NCBI GenBank assembly: GCA_028274465.1
Contig: CM051458.1
Span: forward strand, 79,008,085 to 79,072,084
Direction: 5' to 3'
DNA length: 64,000 bases
Origin: Plantago ovata
Lineage: Eukaryota > Streptophyta > Magnoliopsida > Lamiales > Plantaginaceae
This document shows, in pieces, positions 46,707-56,616 of the stretch. Numbering within the stretch: the stretch's first letter is position 1; each line of letters opens with the position of its first letter. The position numbers were made by a program, and so were the translations under genes. The notes beneath the pieces are model-generated. The model ran no database searches. It was not told the DNA's origin and saw only the letters and a program-made list of their open reading frames with translations.

Positions 46707-49280
46707 TGTAACACCCCGTTTTTTTTAATTATTTATTTAATTATTTAATTATTATTTTATTATTTTATTATTTATTTTAGTTAATTAATTATCAGAGTAA
46801 ATTATTTATTCGGTAATTAATTAATTAATTTTCGCGTAAGTTAGTTCGTTTCGTTCAAGCTGGAGTAATCGGTCTGCTAGTCTTTCGTTTGGCCCATTTC
46901 CGAGCCCAGTCAATTGGCCTGTTGACCGGCCCAATCTAGTTAACCCTAACCCTAGTCAATAGTCTTCTCCACCCCACTCTTTTCCCAGCCGTCAAAACCA
47001 ACTCAAGAAAGAAAGAAAGATTAGCAAAGAAAGAAAAGAAAAGAGAAAGAAAGAGAGGGAGAGATTTCGGTTTGCTGCTGCTGCCGCGCCCTTTACCTGT
47101 CGCCGCCGCCTCTCCGATCACCGCCGCCGCCGCGGTTACCCTCCGCCGTTGCTGTCCGTGCCGTGTTGATTGATCGACTTTGTTCCTTGTCGATCGATCG
47201 ATCGATTCGTCTGTTCGAATCGACCGCTCGCGCCGCCGTGTTTGTTTCGCCGCCGCGTTCGCCTGTCACCGCGCCGCCGTTCGATTGATCTGTTCCGTTT
47301 GCCGCCGCTCGCCGTGTCCGTTTGCTGCCGTTCACCGCTCCGTCCGCGCCGCTCTTGCCGATTCATTCCGCCGCTCTGATCTGTTCCGTTCCGCCGCGTC
47401 AACTCCGATCGATTTCGCCGTTGCCGCTCCGATCCGCTCCGTTTCGCGCCGCCGGTTCATTCTGTCCGAGTCCGTTGATACCGATCTCGGTCGGTAAGTT
47501 GGTTCAACCTTTCTGTTCGGTTTCGGCTTTGTTTTCGGTTCAATTCGAATCGCGATTGATTTCTTTTTCCTTTTCGATCTATTCGATTTGCAGATTGTTC
47601 AAACCTTTCTTTCGATTCGAAGGTAAATCTCGTTCCTTTACTGTTGCTCTTGATTCGAATCTCGTATTCTCGTATTCTGATTTGGACATTTTTACCCTTG
47701 GACAATTTTACCCCTGATCGATCTGACATTGTAATTTATTTCGAACCGAGAACCGGGACTTAGGTTGTTAGTTTAGTTACTGTTTGCTGGACTTGTGATC
47801 TTTTGACCGCGTATGTTGACTTTGATTTCCTGTTTGACCTCGAAAGGACTTTTGGACCTTGATGTTATGTTTTGGATTCTTTGTGGACTGATTTGGGAAA
47901 CTTAAAACCTAAAGGACCTTTTTGCAGTTTTACCGTTGACCGTAGTTGACTGACAGTAAGCTTTTATCGTAAACCTTTTTGCTTTGAGAAGACTGTTTGA
48001 TGTCTGGAAAATACTGGTTCGTTTGTACTGTCTGTTTTCGAAAAGGGTTTTTCTTGCAATTTGCCACCTGAGGGTATTTTGGTAATTTCCAGAATCTGAA
48101 AATCGAAAGAGTTTCTGAAAATGTTTTAAACTTAGTTTCTGTTTTGTAAGTTAGTATGACTTGACTTGCTAGCCTAGTTGGTTAGGTTCTTGCTTGACTA
48201 ACTTAGAGGTCCCGAGTTCGAACCCCGACTTTACCATTCCTTTTTCAACCTTTTTCCTTCCGTCCGTTCGACTTCTAAATTGTGTTTAGTACTTTCTTGT
48301 TAGGTTCTCCGTTGTCCGTAAACCCGTAAGCTCATTTCTTGTTGAAGGTCGTTTGCTCGCAAGCTAAGGTGAGTGTTCACCCCTAAACCTATTATTTGCG
48401 AAAAACTGGAAGGCAACGTGATTGTTTGTACCTATTACTGTGTACTGTATATATTGTATGCTTCCGCGTAAAAGTATAAGTCCTAAGTATGACGTTTTAC
48501 ATTTCTGTTTAATGCTACTCTGTTCTGGACTGACCTTTCTGCAGGAACACCTCTCGGTGTTAACTATCTGTATCTGTTGCTCTGTATCTGTTCTGTTTCT
48601 GTGTGACCGGTCGATTAGGTTATGGTTAGGTAGGCTTGGGTAGTAGAGGACTATCGGGTTTGCTTGATCGTGGCCTAGTCTATTCCCTTTTAGGCGCGAG
48701 GCAGAAGTCGCTGAGGTCTATTAGGGTCGTAGGATCTGTTTTCCCCAAAGTACACGGGGGTTTCTGTTTCTGTCCGGAGTTATGCATCCTCTGGAGGGAG
48801 TTATAAGGGCACTCTGGGAGTAGGAGCAATAAGGCGGGCTGCACCAACGGTCTACAACGTTTATGTTCTGTTAATCTGTTATATGTGCTCTGATCTGTTT
48901 GCTCGTTTTTCTGAAAAGGATTTTGTTTTTAAAATTGTTTACTTTCTGTTTTAACTTAGAACCTCACTGAGATCCTTTATCTCACACTCTTTTGTTTTTC
49001 CAAAATTCCTTCCTTCCAGATGCTGCTGAGGATGTGCGTGACTAGGAAGCCAGCGACTGAGAGAAGGGTCTGGGGCGTCACGGGTTTCTTTTCAAAATAA
49101 GAAGAACACTTTTATTGTCTTCATTCGTTGTCTTTTCGAACTTGAGTTGTCATTGAATATTATTTGTTATCGTTAGCGTCAAAGTTTATTTTGGGCATTT
49201 ATTGCCGACCGTTGTTATTAAAGTATTTTCGAATTTTCTTTTTCAAGAAAATATTTTGTTTCAAAACCGGTACCGTTACA
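46707..49280 (+). repeat. Gypsy-type solo LTR inserted in copia B gag
   Basis: Starts TGTAACACCCCG and ends CCGGTACCGTTACA, with the perfect 5-bp duplication TGTCG on both sides (46702-46706 and 49281-49285). No internal region is present, so it is a solo LTR left by LTR-LTR recombination. From ~48360 to its end it is homologous to the LTRs at 3873 and 7738. Its first ~1.65 kb differs, including a GC-rich CCGCCG-repeat tract at 47085-47460. The long Arg/Ser-rich open frames there are compositional. Confidence 0.93.
48163..48235 (+). other. tRNA-like sequence with A and B boxes inside the solo LTR
   Basis: TAGCCTAGTTGG at 48170 fits the RNA polymerase III A box (TRGCNNAGTNGG) and GAGTTCGAACCCC at 48214 fits the B box. 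Their 44-base offset equals that of a real tRNA. The acceptor stem does not pair, so it is a tRNA-derived relic or SINE head, not a tRNA gene. Confidence 0.55.
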
Positions 49281-49285
49281 TGTCG

Positions 49286-49664
49286 TCTTAAAGAGCGACT
49301 CAAGATGTTTCAACATCTCATATGGCAACATGCTTTCATGTTGCCTCTGCAGCTCATTGCTCATTGCCGCCAGCATAATACACTGCGCGGACTTAGCATC
49401 CTCAAGATGCTTATCAGACCTTGCCTTGTTGACTTGATTCCAAGCAGCAACCTGATCGGCAGTCTGATTTTCGGGGCACACGGGAATGACCTCGTCCAAG
49501 ACGTACTCAATCTTTTCGTACCTCAGCACCAAACGTATATTCCTGATCCAATCTAGGAAGTTTGGTCCGGTTAAAATTTGCTTCTCCAAGACAGCACGGA
49601 GCGAGATACTCGCCATATCTAATATCCTAAGGAGAAATAATATAGAACGAAAACAATAAATCAA
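49286..49664 (-). pseudogene. Copia B gag N-terminal part
   Basis: The ATG at 49664 opens MASISLRAVLEKQILTG, then NFLDWIRNIRLVLRYE, VAAWNQVNKARSDKH and YEMLKHLESLFKT, the usual N-terminal half of a plant copia gag. It runs without a stop to the solo LTR, and the frame resumes in phase at 46701 once the LTR and one copy of TGTCG are set aside. The solo LTR is thus the only lesion in gag. Confidence 0.93.
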
Positions 49665-50105
49665 CTATTGAAATATCATTTCTAAATACACAGTCAACAT
49701 AACTAAACAACAAGGTCCTTTAGCTATTTAGCTCCCACTATTTTCACATGTGCTTGCCCCCACAACAAACATACGGGTAATGTCCAACAAGTTACCGTAG
49801 TGGCCAAGATCCAAATCCATATTATGCCATACTCCAACGGGGGCTGGTCGCATAGCATAATATGACCGGTAGGACTAGTAAGACTATCCAATTGCGTCAC
49901 GCAACTCTTGGTTGTTAAATCTAATTTAACCCGATGCCCTACATATTGCACCTATCGAGGTCGCTAGATATAATATGCAGTAAGTCATAACCATAGGCTT
50001 ACTCTAATTTGACGATTACTGCGAGTCTTGTAAGACGAGGTCGCCAATACAAGAAAACGCAATGAAAGTTCAAAATTAAAGCACCCTATGGAAAGCATCT
50101 CGGAA

Positions 50106-50108
<3 letters not shown>

Positions 50109-50194
<86 letters not shown>
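50109..50194. repeat. (TA)n microsatellite
   Basis: A pure TA run of ~86 bp in the copia B leader. Confidence 0.97.
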
Positions 50195-50197
<3 letters not shown>

Positions 50198-50267
50198 GTA
50201 TTTTCGTACTTATATTGGTTGGGGCTTGTAGCTTGAGGGTTGTTATCAGTCATCTACAAACAAATAA

Positions 50268-50418
50268 GGGCGCCGCCTACCCATCATGCATGAACGGTCT
50301 ACACGTAATGGATGTCGCCTATCCATTCTAGTTCTAAACGCGGTCAAGCATATAATGGGTGCCGCCTACCCATACATAAATATGCGGTCCGACATATAAG
50401 AGGGCGCCGCCTACCCTC
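50268..50418 (-). repeat. Four-unit ~45-bp repeat, each unit a small hairpin with a near-constant loop
   Basis: Plus-strand cores: GGGC-GCCGCCT-ACCC (50268), AATGGAT-GTCGCCT-ATCCATT (50307), ATGGGT-GCCGCCT-ACCCAT (50355) and GAGGGC-GCCGCCT-ACCCTC (50400). Loop spacing is 42, 47 and 45 bp. The arms differ between units yet stay complementary (7, 6 and 5 pairs in units 2-4, 3 in unit 1), while the 7-base loop is kept. On the sense RNA the loop is AGGCGGC or AGGCGAC. Confidence 0.75.
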
Positions 50419-50929
50419 GCATGCATAGCAGTCGAATGGAATGTAAAAACATGGTATTTAAACATGCATTGTCAAACAATAGCATATTGAGCATATGAAA
50501 CAAGTAGTAGCCTATGTGGATGACAAATGACTTCATAATTTCATTATGAAAATTATAATCCCATACTTATAATCTCTATGAAATAATTGAAAATTTGGAC
50601 TAGATTGAACATTCGAAAATTCTATTGACCAAGTAGCAATTTTCGAAAACCCGAAGGACTTAATTGTAATTTAAAAAACCTTAGAGGTGTTAAATCTAAA
50701 ATTCAAAAGTAGAAGGACTAATTTGCAATAAACAATAAATTGATAAATTACAAATAAGCCCTTTAACTTTATACTAATTAAAGTTAACGCCTCTAGTCTA
50801 AAACAATTACAATTAAATCATATTTATATTTCAAATATAAAATTCAATCCTCAAAACTTTCAAAATTCAATTTTGGGTCCAACCCGAATATATATATAAT
50901 TTTTTATTTTTATTAAAATGTGGGACGGG

Positions 50930-51083
50930 ACCTAGTCCCGCCCCCCTCCCGGTGCCCGCGGCACGCGGATACCGGACGCCGCGGGTGCAGGCGCCTGGCG
51001 CCCCAGGCGCTGTCCGCGGCACGCAGGCGTCCCGGGCGCCTGCTGCCGCCGGCCGCCGCTTGCGTCGCGCAAGCGGCCCGGTC
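50930..51083 (-). other. GC-rich hairpin block in the copia B leader
   Basis: An abrupt GC island in AT-rich DNA. Perfect inverted arms: GCCGCTTGCG/CGCAAGCGGC with a TCG loop (51055-51077) and GCGCCTGG/CCAGGCGC with a 4-base loop (50991-51010), plus GGGAC/GTCCC near 50930. In the sense RNA it would fold strongly 160-320 bases after the primer site. Confidence 0.75.
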
Positions 51084-51246
51084 AAAAATATATATATTTA
51101 AATTTTTTTTTTTTTGAAAAATATAAATTCTAAATTTATATAAAAAATAAAACTTTTGAAAATCGAATTCATCATAGAATCAATTGCATCCACATATCTA
51201 CAAAATCATACAATATATATACGTATATACGTAATCAATTAACCTC

Positions 51247-51259
51247 GCTCTGATACCAC
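51247..51259 (-). other. Primer binding site of copia B, initiator-Met type
   Basis: The minus strand reads GTGGTATCAGAGC directly after the 5' LTR. Confidence 0.92.
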
Positions 51260-53339
51260 TGTAAGAAAATATGGTCAGAGTTACCCCTAGGGTACGCAGC
51301 GGAATTTTAAAAATTTCTTAACATACTGGTTAATTGATTATGCATATGTCGTATATATATAAACACGTCAATTAGAAGACTAACCTTACTTCCAAAGCAG
51401 CTTCCAAGTCTTCGTAATATTCCGGTGTATCTTCTCCTTCGTCGAAGTCGAAGATATCTACAATACTCTGTATATCTGCAAGACAATAAGAGTTAGTTTC
51501 CAGCTCCTAGAACCTCAACCTTGGTATCCACGGATGAACAGCCTATCGGAAGAATGCTAGGATATTCTTTATGTGACCAAGAAGACGGGGCGGCAATTCC
51601 CTCCGGTGGCGGTGTGCGCGCGCGTGAGGCTAAGGGGAGGAGGGGAGAGTTTTTATTTTCTCTAAGAAAACTGGGTAGGAAGACTGTGAAAGTGTATGTC
51701 TGAAACTGTGTGTAAAACTCTCTCTAATAGTCCACTATATATAGTAGTCTATAGAAGCCTAAAGCATAAGCAATTAGACTTCGTAAAGGAATAAGAATCT
51801 AATTCTTATCGCACAAGGAAACCAATATCAAGTCTAGATTCATTCCCAATCAAATCAAAACTCAATGAGGAAAATCTAACTTATCCCTTGGACTTCTAAT
51901 AGAGGAAGGAGTCGAACTCCTTCCCCTACCCTGCCACGCGCGTGCGCGCCTGTCCTACGGGACGTGGGTCCCACTTTTGGGACCCACATATATTTCTAAG
52001 GCAATCCAAACTCCAAGTAGATTTTGCCCAAGTGCATATGTTAATTCTAAATTAACATATCCTTTACAATCAAACCTCCATTATATTTCCAAAATATAAT
52101 CTTTAATTGTATTTACATAAAATACAATTAATTAGCCAATTCAATTAATAATTCCAAATAATTAATTGAGCCACCAATTATTATAATTAATTCCAAATTA
52201 ATTATAATCCATCAATCACAATTAATTCCAAATTAATTGCGATTCCATCTTCAAGGATATTCTGATAGGCTGAATCACCACATAGTGTGACCCATAGGGC
52301 CTCACCGTATTAAGCAAGTCCTAGACGAGGCAACATGGAATTCCTAGACGGTTCCATTTGCAATATTAATACGTGAGTACGTTTGAGAGGTTTCTCAAAG
52401 CTAACCCTTTCGTTGCGAAGCCTGTTGCGCTCAACGCGGCGATGGTAACGTCCCTTCATCTGACTTGCTCGGATGTATCTAGGATCGATGAAGTGTCTAT
52501 CCCAATAATACATTCACGGGCGTCTCAGGGAGTTGTTTGGTTAAGATATACTTATGACCATCATAATATATCATTTGCACTGGCCAGTGACTTTACCAAC
52601 ACAACTATGCAGACTACGAGCAGTGCTCTCCTGTGCTACACTTGAGAGATGAATCCTTCACATAATCACTTATCACCCCCATTTGTATTTAGCCATAATC
52701 CTGGATCGTGTCTTAGGTCAACTGCTTATTCAGAGCTGACATCGACGGGTCCACCAAGGATATGGAGCAATAAATGTGATGATAACGTCCTGTAAGTACA
52801 AAGGACGAATGGCATCACTTCGACAACTCATCGGTTCCCATAGACACGTCGGTGTAGAGTATACATCGATGGGAGTGTCCGGTGGGTACTTCCATTGTTT
52901 GATAAAGCTTCTTCGAACAACTATGCGCAGTTATGGGAACGTTCCTTGATTGTCCAACAATCCGTTCTGTGGCCGTGGGATCGGCTCACACTTGCTCCAA
53001 CAAGTATAACCTCCACGCATACTAGTCTTGTCAGGTTCATTCAGACCCCCACATCCGAGATGTACCACGACTAGGGAGAGTTTGGGATAGATGATAACTC
53101 ACATAGCTCCCACTAACTGTGTGATTGGTCATCTATCCGAGGGGACATGTTCAGTATCTATACAGACAGCAATATAGATATGACATGCTGCAGCCTGGTG
53201 TAATATGAAAGCAATACTCAACAGTAAAATGAAACAAACATATATTATATTACGTTGACCTGTGTAATAGTACATATATGTCCTCTACAAGGGCACCATG
53301 CCATTAGTAAGGACTGTCTCTAGGACATATACACTATCA
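51260..53339 (-). repeat. 5' LTR of copia B
   Basis: Collinear with 40717-42803. As the 5' LTR on the minus strand it would supply the promoter; a TATA-like ACTATATATAG lies near 51735. Confidence 0.95.
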
Positions 53340-53344
53340 ATTAG

Positions 53345-53384
53345 TACCAGTAAACTTCTCAACATCATACTTATGACTACTCAT
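53345..53384 (-). pseudogene. Copia A gag start, cut off by copia B
   Basis: The ATG at 53384 encodes MSSHKYDVEKFTG, and the frame continues in phase at 40716 when copia B and one ATTAG are set aside. This places the B insertion ~13 codons into copia A gag. Bases 53385-53459 are the copia A leader and primer region. Confidence 0.88.
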
Positions 53385-53459
53385 GATTATCAGATCTGCA
53401 AATTAATATACCAAAACAAAGCTAACCAGAACTCGAGGTTCCCACAGACGACGCCACTT

Positions 53460-53720
53460 TGTTGGTTCTACAGAGTATGTAACTGGAATAACAAAGATGA
53501 GTTCCGATCACAATACAAAGAACAATCACAGATACGAGTTCAAAAATCAAAATAAGCATAAACAGAAGATAAACGACACAGAGATTTACGTGATTCGATT
53601 GATTAATCAATCTACATCCACGGGAGAATCAACCAGTTTATTTCTCAACTAAATTCGAAACAAGGTAGCTACAAGCTATGCTCAATCGATATACAATCTC
53701 AGAGATCTCACAAAGGCACA
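53460..53720 (-). repeat. 5' LTR of copia A, first part
   Basis: Homologous to 36085-36345. It is interrupted at GCACA by the Sirevirus-like element and resumes at 59293. Confidence 0.93.
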
Positions 53721-54553
53721 TGTAAGTGTTGCTGTTTTACGGAGGTTGACCTATAGGTTTACCTAGAGGTTCACTCAACCCCGTATTACTGGAAACAGAG
53801 TACTTTACCGCCTTTTATTGTTTTACCTATTCTAACACTAATTGTTCCACAGCTGTAGTTGTTTTACTTGTGCAGGAAGTTTATTAGAACGTGGGAACTA
53901 TCAGAATTCAAGAAGGAAGAGACTTATTCAAGGAAGAACTCTAAAAGGAAATCAAGTTCTAAAAGGACAAGGAGTCTTACATGAAGAAGGCATTTCCTAG
54001 TAGAAGACTGAAGATCATCAAAACGTCCAGATTCATTCACACGTTTCCTAAAGGATTTCGAACTAAGCCTTATCTACCACTATATATATGGAGCATCGAC
54101 AGAAGAGAGATAACGACACAAGAGCAGAAAGTTCAGTTTATAGAGTTATAGTTTTATAGTTTTATTTGTGTCTTTTACACTAGTTTATATTCTAGACTTC
54201 TCTAACAACGTATTGAAGGTAGAATAGATAGATTGGTTTCTATATCATCTTATAGGTGACTAGTGTTGTTTTTCTAGAATAGATATTGAGAGTATACGGT
54301 GTTGTACGAACAAGATCTTTTCTAGTTGATTTTCTGCCTTGACTGGGCATTCAAGTAAGCTTGCCAAAGCTGCTTGAAAAATTCCAAACACAGGTTTTCC
54401 TTTACATTCCGCTGTGCTTTACTTTATATATATTATCTGTGTTTGTTAATCTCCAGGTTGACGTAGGTGTTCACTGAACCCCGTAGTCAATCTAGGACCT
54501 ATTGGCTGGTAATTTGTATCTAAAGCAAGTTATACCGATCCTACATTCTTTCA
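53721..54553 (+). repeat. 5' LTR of copia D
   Basis: Begins TGTAAGTGTTGCTG, ends CATTCTTTCA. A TATA-like CTATATATATGG lies near 54082. A primer-site-like TTGGCATCTAGAGC follows at 54555, a variant of the initiator-Met type. Confidence 0.95.
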
Positions 54554-54607
54554 GTTGGCATCTAGAGCTTGTTACTTTTCTTAAAGTAATTGTTTTAGGT
54601 ACTTACG

Positions 54608-55386
54608 ATGGATTCAGCCAATCCTAACCTTGGAAGGTTACATGTACTTGATGGAGCTAACTATGGTTACTGGCAATTAAGGTTGCGGACATATCTTAAG
54701 TCTTTGGATGCAGGTGTTTGGAGAGCTTGTGAAGTAGCTTATGTGCCTCCCATGAAAGAAAAGGACAAGAACAATGACGTTCTACCTAAGGGTTTCAAAG
54801 ACTATACTAATGAGGAGAAAAGTAATGCTACTAACAATGAAAAAGCTCTCAATGTTATTTTCTCTTGGATCAATTTGCATATGTTTAAACTTGTGCAGAA
54901 TTGTGCTAATGCTAATGCAGCCTGGGAGACTCTTCAAAGCCACTGTGAAGGTGACACTACTGTGAAGGCAACCAGGGTTAGACTTTTGCAAAGCAAGTTT
55001 GAATTACTGCGCATGGAGGAAGATGAGGACATAGGTACTTATTTTACTAAAATTCTGGATATTGCTAATGAATCTCATAACCTTGGTGAACCCATGGCCA
55101 CAAAGTCCTAGTAAATAAAGCCCTTAGATCACTACCTCCTAGGTTCAATATCAAGATATCTGCTATTGAAGAAAGTCATAATTTTAGCTACGATGAGCTT
55201 AGATTCTCTAATGAACATCATGAAAAATTTTGAACTTCATCTCCAGAGTCAGGAAGAAAACTATGGTAGGGAATCCAATGTTTTTAAAATTCCTGACATA
55301 GCTAGTGATCAGGAGATAGATATCAATGATTTCAGCCCTGAACATTCCAAAGCCTATATCATCCAAAAGTCTCATGCCTTTCTTAA
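54608..55386 (+). pseudogene. Copia D gag, N-terminal part, frameshifted
   Basis: The ATG at 54608 opens 167 codons (LHVLDGANYGYWQLRLRTYL, NANAAWETLQSHCEG, YFTKILDIANESHNLGEP). After the stop at 55109 the gag sequence continues in another frame (NKALRSLPPRFNIKISAI) and then returns (LDSLMNIMKNFELHL, KAYIIQKSHAFLK). At least two frame changes show this gag is not translated as one protein despite the young LTRs. Confidence 0.85.
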
Positions 55387-56616
55387 GAACTGTCTAAGTA
55401 TAGCAATGCCAAACCAAACTACAAGTCCGAAAGCTCCACATCCAAATATCCCTCCAAAGATAGTTACTCCAGCTCTTCCCACAACAAAGATTCATCCACA
55501 TCTTCCAACTCAAACTCCAGAGACCGTGACTCTATCCAATGTAGGGAGTGTAAAGGATGGGGTCACTATAAGAATGAATGCCCCAATTTTAGGAGACAAA
55601 GGGGTTTAAAGGTGAACTGGGTTACGACTGACTCCGATGATGAAAAAGAAGATGCGGAACCTGAAGAAGCAGAACAGGAAACAAATGTTATAGCACTAAG
55701 AGCTGAAATTTGTGAGTCGCTTGAAGAGGTTGCACCAGAGGTTGACACAACCCCGGCCTCAACACCCTCTCAGGTATCTGATAACTCACATGATATTTTT
55801 TGTCTACATAGCTCTGTAAGTTCTGATGCAGGGGAAGAGGATGTTAATGATGATGTGAAGAGATTTGGTCTGGAAAGTGCAAAGCCGTTAAAAACTCCAA
55901 TGGGCTCTACAGTGAAAATCAGCAGAGACGGGGTTGAGGAGAGTGTTGACCCAACCCTCTACAGATCCATGATTGGTAGCCTCCTATATCTTTCAGCCTC
56001 TCGCCCAGATATCATGTATGCAGTATGTGTGTGTGCTCGGTATCAGTCTGATCCCAAAATCACCCACTTGAATGTTGTCAAGAGAATCCTAAGGTATGTT
56101 TCTGGAACCATAGAACTTGGTATATGGTATACTAGAGATACTACTTTAAATCTTTGTGGTTTTTCTGATTCTGATTGGGCTGGTGATTTAGATGATAGGA
56201 AGTCTACTAGTGGAGGATGTTTCTATCTAGGAAATAATTTAGTTTCTTGGTTTAGCAAAAAACAAAACTGTGTTTCTTTGTCAACGACTGAAGTAGAATA
56301 TGTTGCAGCTGGTAGTGGGGCTACTCAACTTTTGTGGTTAAAGTCTATGTTATCAGACTATGGTCTTAAGTGTGATTCAGTGTTACTTTTATGTGATAAT
56401 TTGAGTGCTATTCATTTGTCGCATAACCCTGTACATCATGCTAGGTCTAAGCATATAGATATTATACACCATTTTCTAAGAGAACTTGTTGAGGCTCATG
56501 TTTTAGACATTGAACATATAGAAACAACCAACCAACTTGCTGATTTGTTCACGAAGCCATTGGATACTGAGAGATTTCTTAGTCTTAGGAGGTCTCTTGG
56601 TCTATGCACTGTCTGA
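55387..56616 (+). CDS. Open gag-RNase H fusion frame of copia D
   Basis: A 409-codon frame without a stop joins the Ser/Asn-rich end of gag, its knuckle CRECKGWGHYKNECP (first Cys at base 55540) and an acidic region, directly to the RT C-terminus (KRFGLESAKPLKTPMGS, YRSMIGSLLYLSASRPDI) and a complete-looking RNase H (FSDSDWAGD, STTEVEYVAA, LCDNLSAIHL, HHARSKHIDI, LADLFTKPLD). The junction near 55855 marks a deletion of protease, integrase and most of RT. It has no ATG near its start and lies behind a frameshifted gag, so expression is doubtful. It is a product of deletion, not a host gene. Confidence 0.8.
   Translation, partial: ELSKYSNAKPNYKSESSTSKYPSKDSYSSSSHNKDSSTSSNSNSRDRDSIQCRECKGWGHYKNECPNFRRQRGLKVNWVTTDSDDEKEDAEPEEAEQETNVIALRAEICESLEEVAPEVDTTPASTPSQVSDNSHDIFCLHSSVSSDAGEEDVNDDVKRFGLESAKPLKTPMGSTVKISRDGVEESVDPTLYRSMIGSLLYLSASRPDIMYAVCVCARYQSDPKITHLNVVKRILRYVSGTIELGIWYTRDTTLNLCGFSDSDWAGDLDDRKSTSGGCFYLGNNLVSWFSKKQNCVSLSTTEVEYVAAGSGATQLLWLKSMLSDYGLKCDSVLLLCDNLSAIHLSHNPVHHARSKHIDIIHHFLRELVEAHVLDIEHIETTNQLADLFTKPLDTERFLSLRRSLGLCTV

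Larger units (their letters stand above)
49665..51246 (-). other. Untranslated leader of copia B
   Basis: About 1.58 kb between the primer site and gag with no convincing reading frame. It contains a TA microsatellite, a four-unit hairpin array and a GC-rich hairpin block, listed separately. The rest is AT-rich. Confidence 0.7.
40717..53339 (-). mobile_element. Copia element B, inserted in copia A gag
   Basis: LTRs 40717-42803 and 51260-53339 (~2.08 kb) are bounded by the perfect 5-bp duplication ATTAG (40712-40716 and 53340-53344). Minus-strand order: LTR, iMet primer site, long leader, gag, pol, polypurine tract, LTR. Its gag is interrupted by a gypsy solo LTR. About two dozen LTR differences by eye (near 1 percent) make it younger than copia A. 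Confidence 0.95.

Noticed and set aside
47090-47720. Arg/Ser/Gly-rich open frames on both strands in a GC-rich tract
   Set aside because: The tract lies inside the gypsy solo LTR and consists of CCGCCG-type repeats; frames overlap on both strands without any recognisable domain.
50268-50418. CRISPR-like spaced repeats
   Set aside because: The units are degenerate, spacing is short and uneven, and the setting is a plant retrotransposon leader; a hairpin repeat explains it better.
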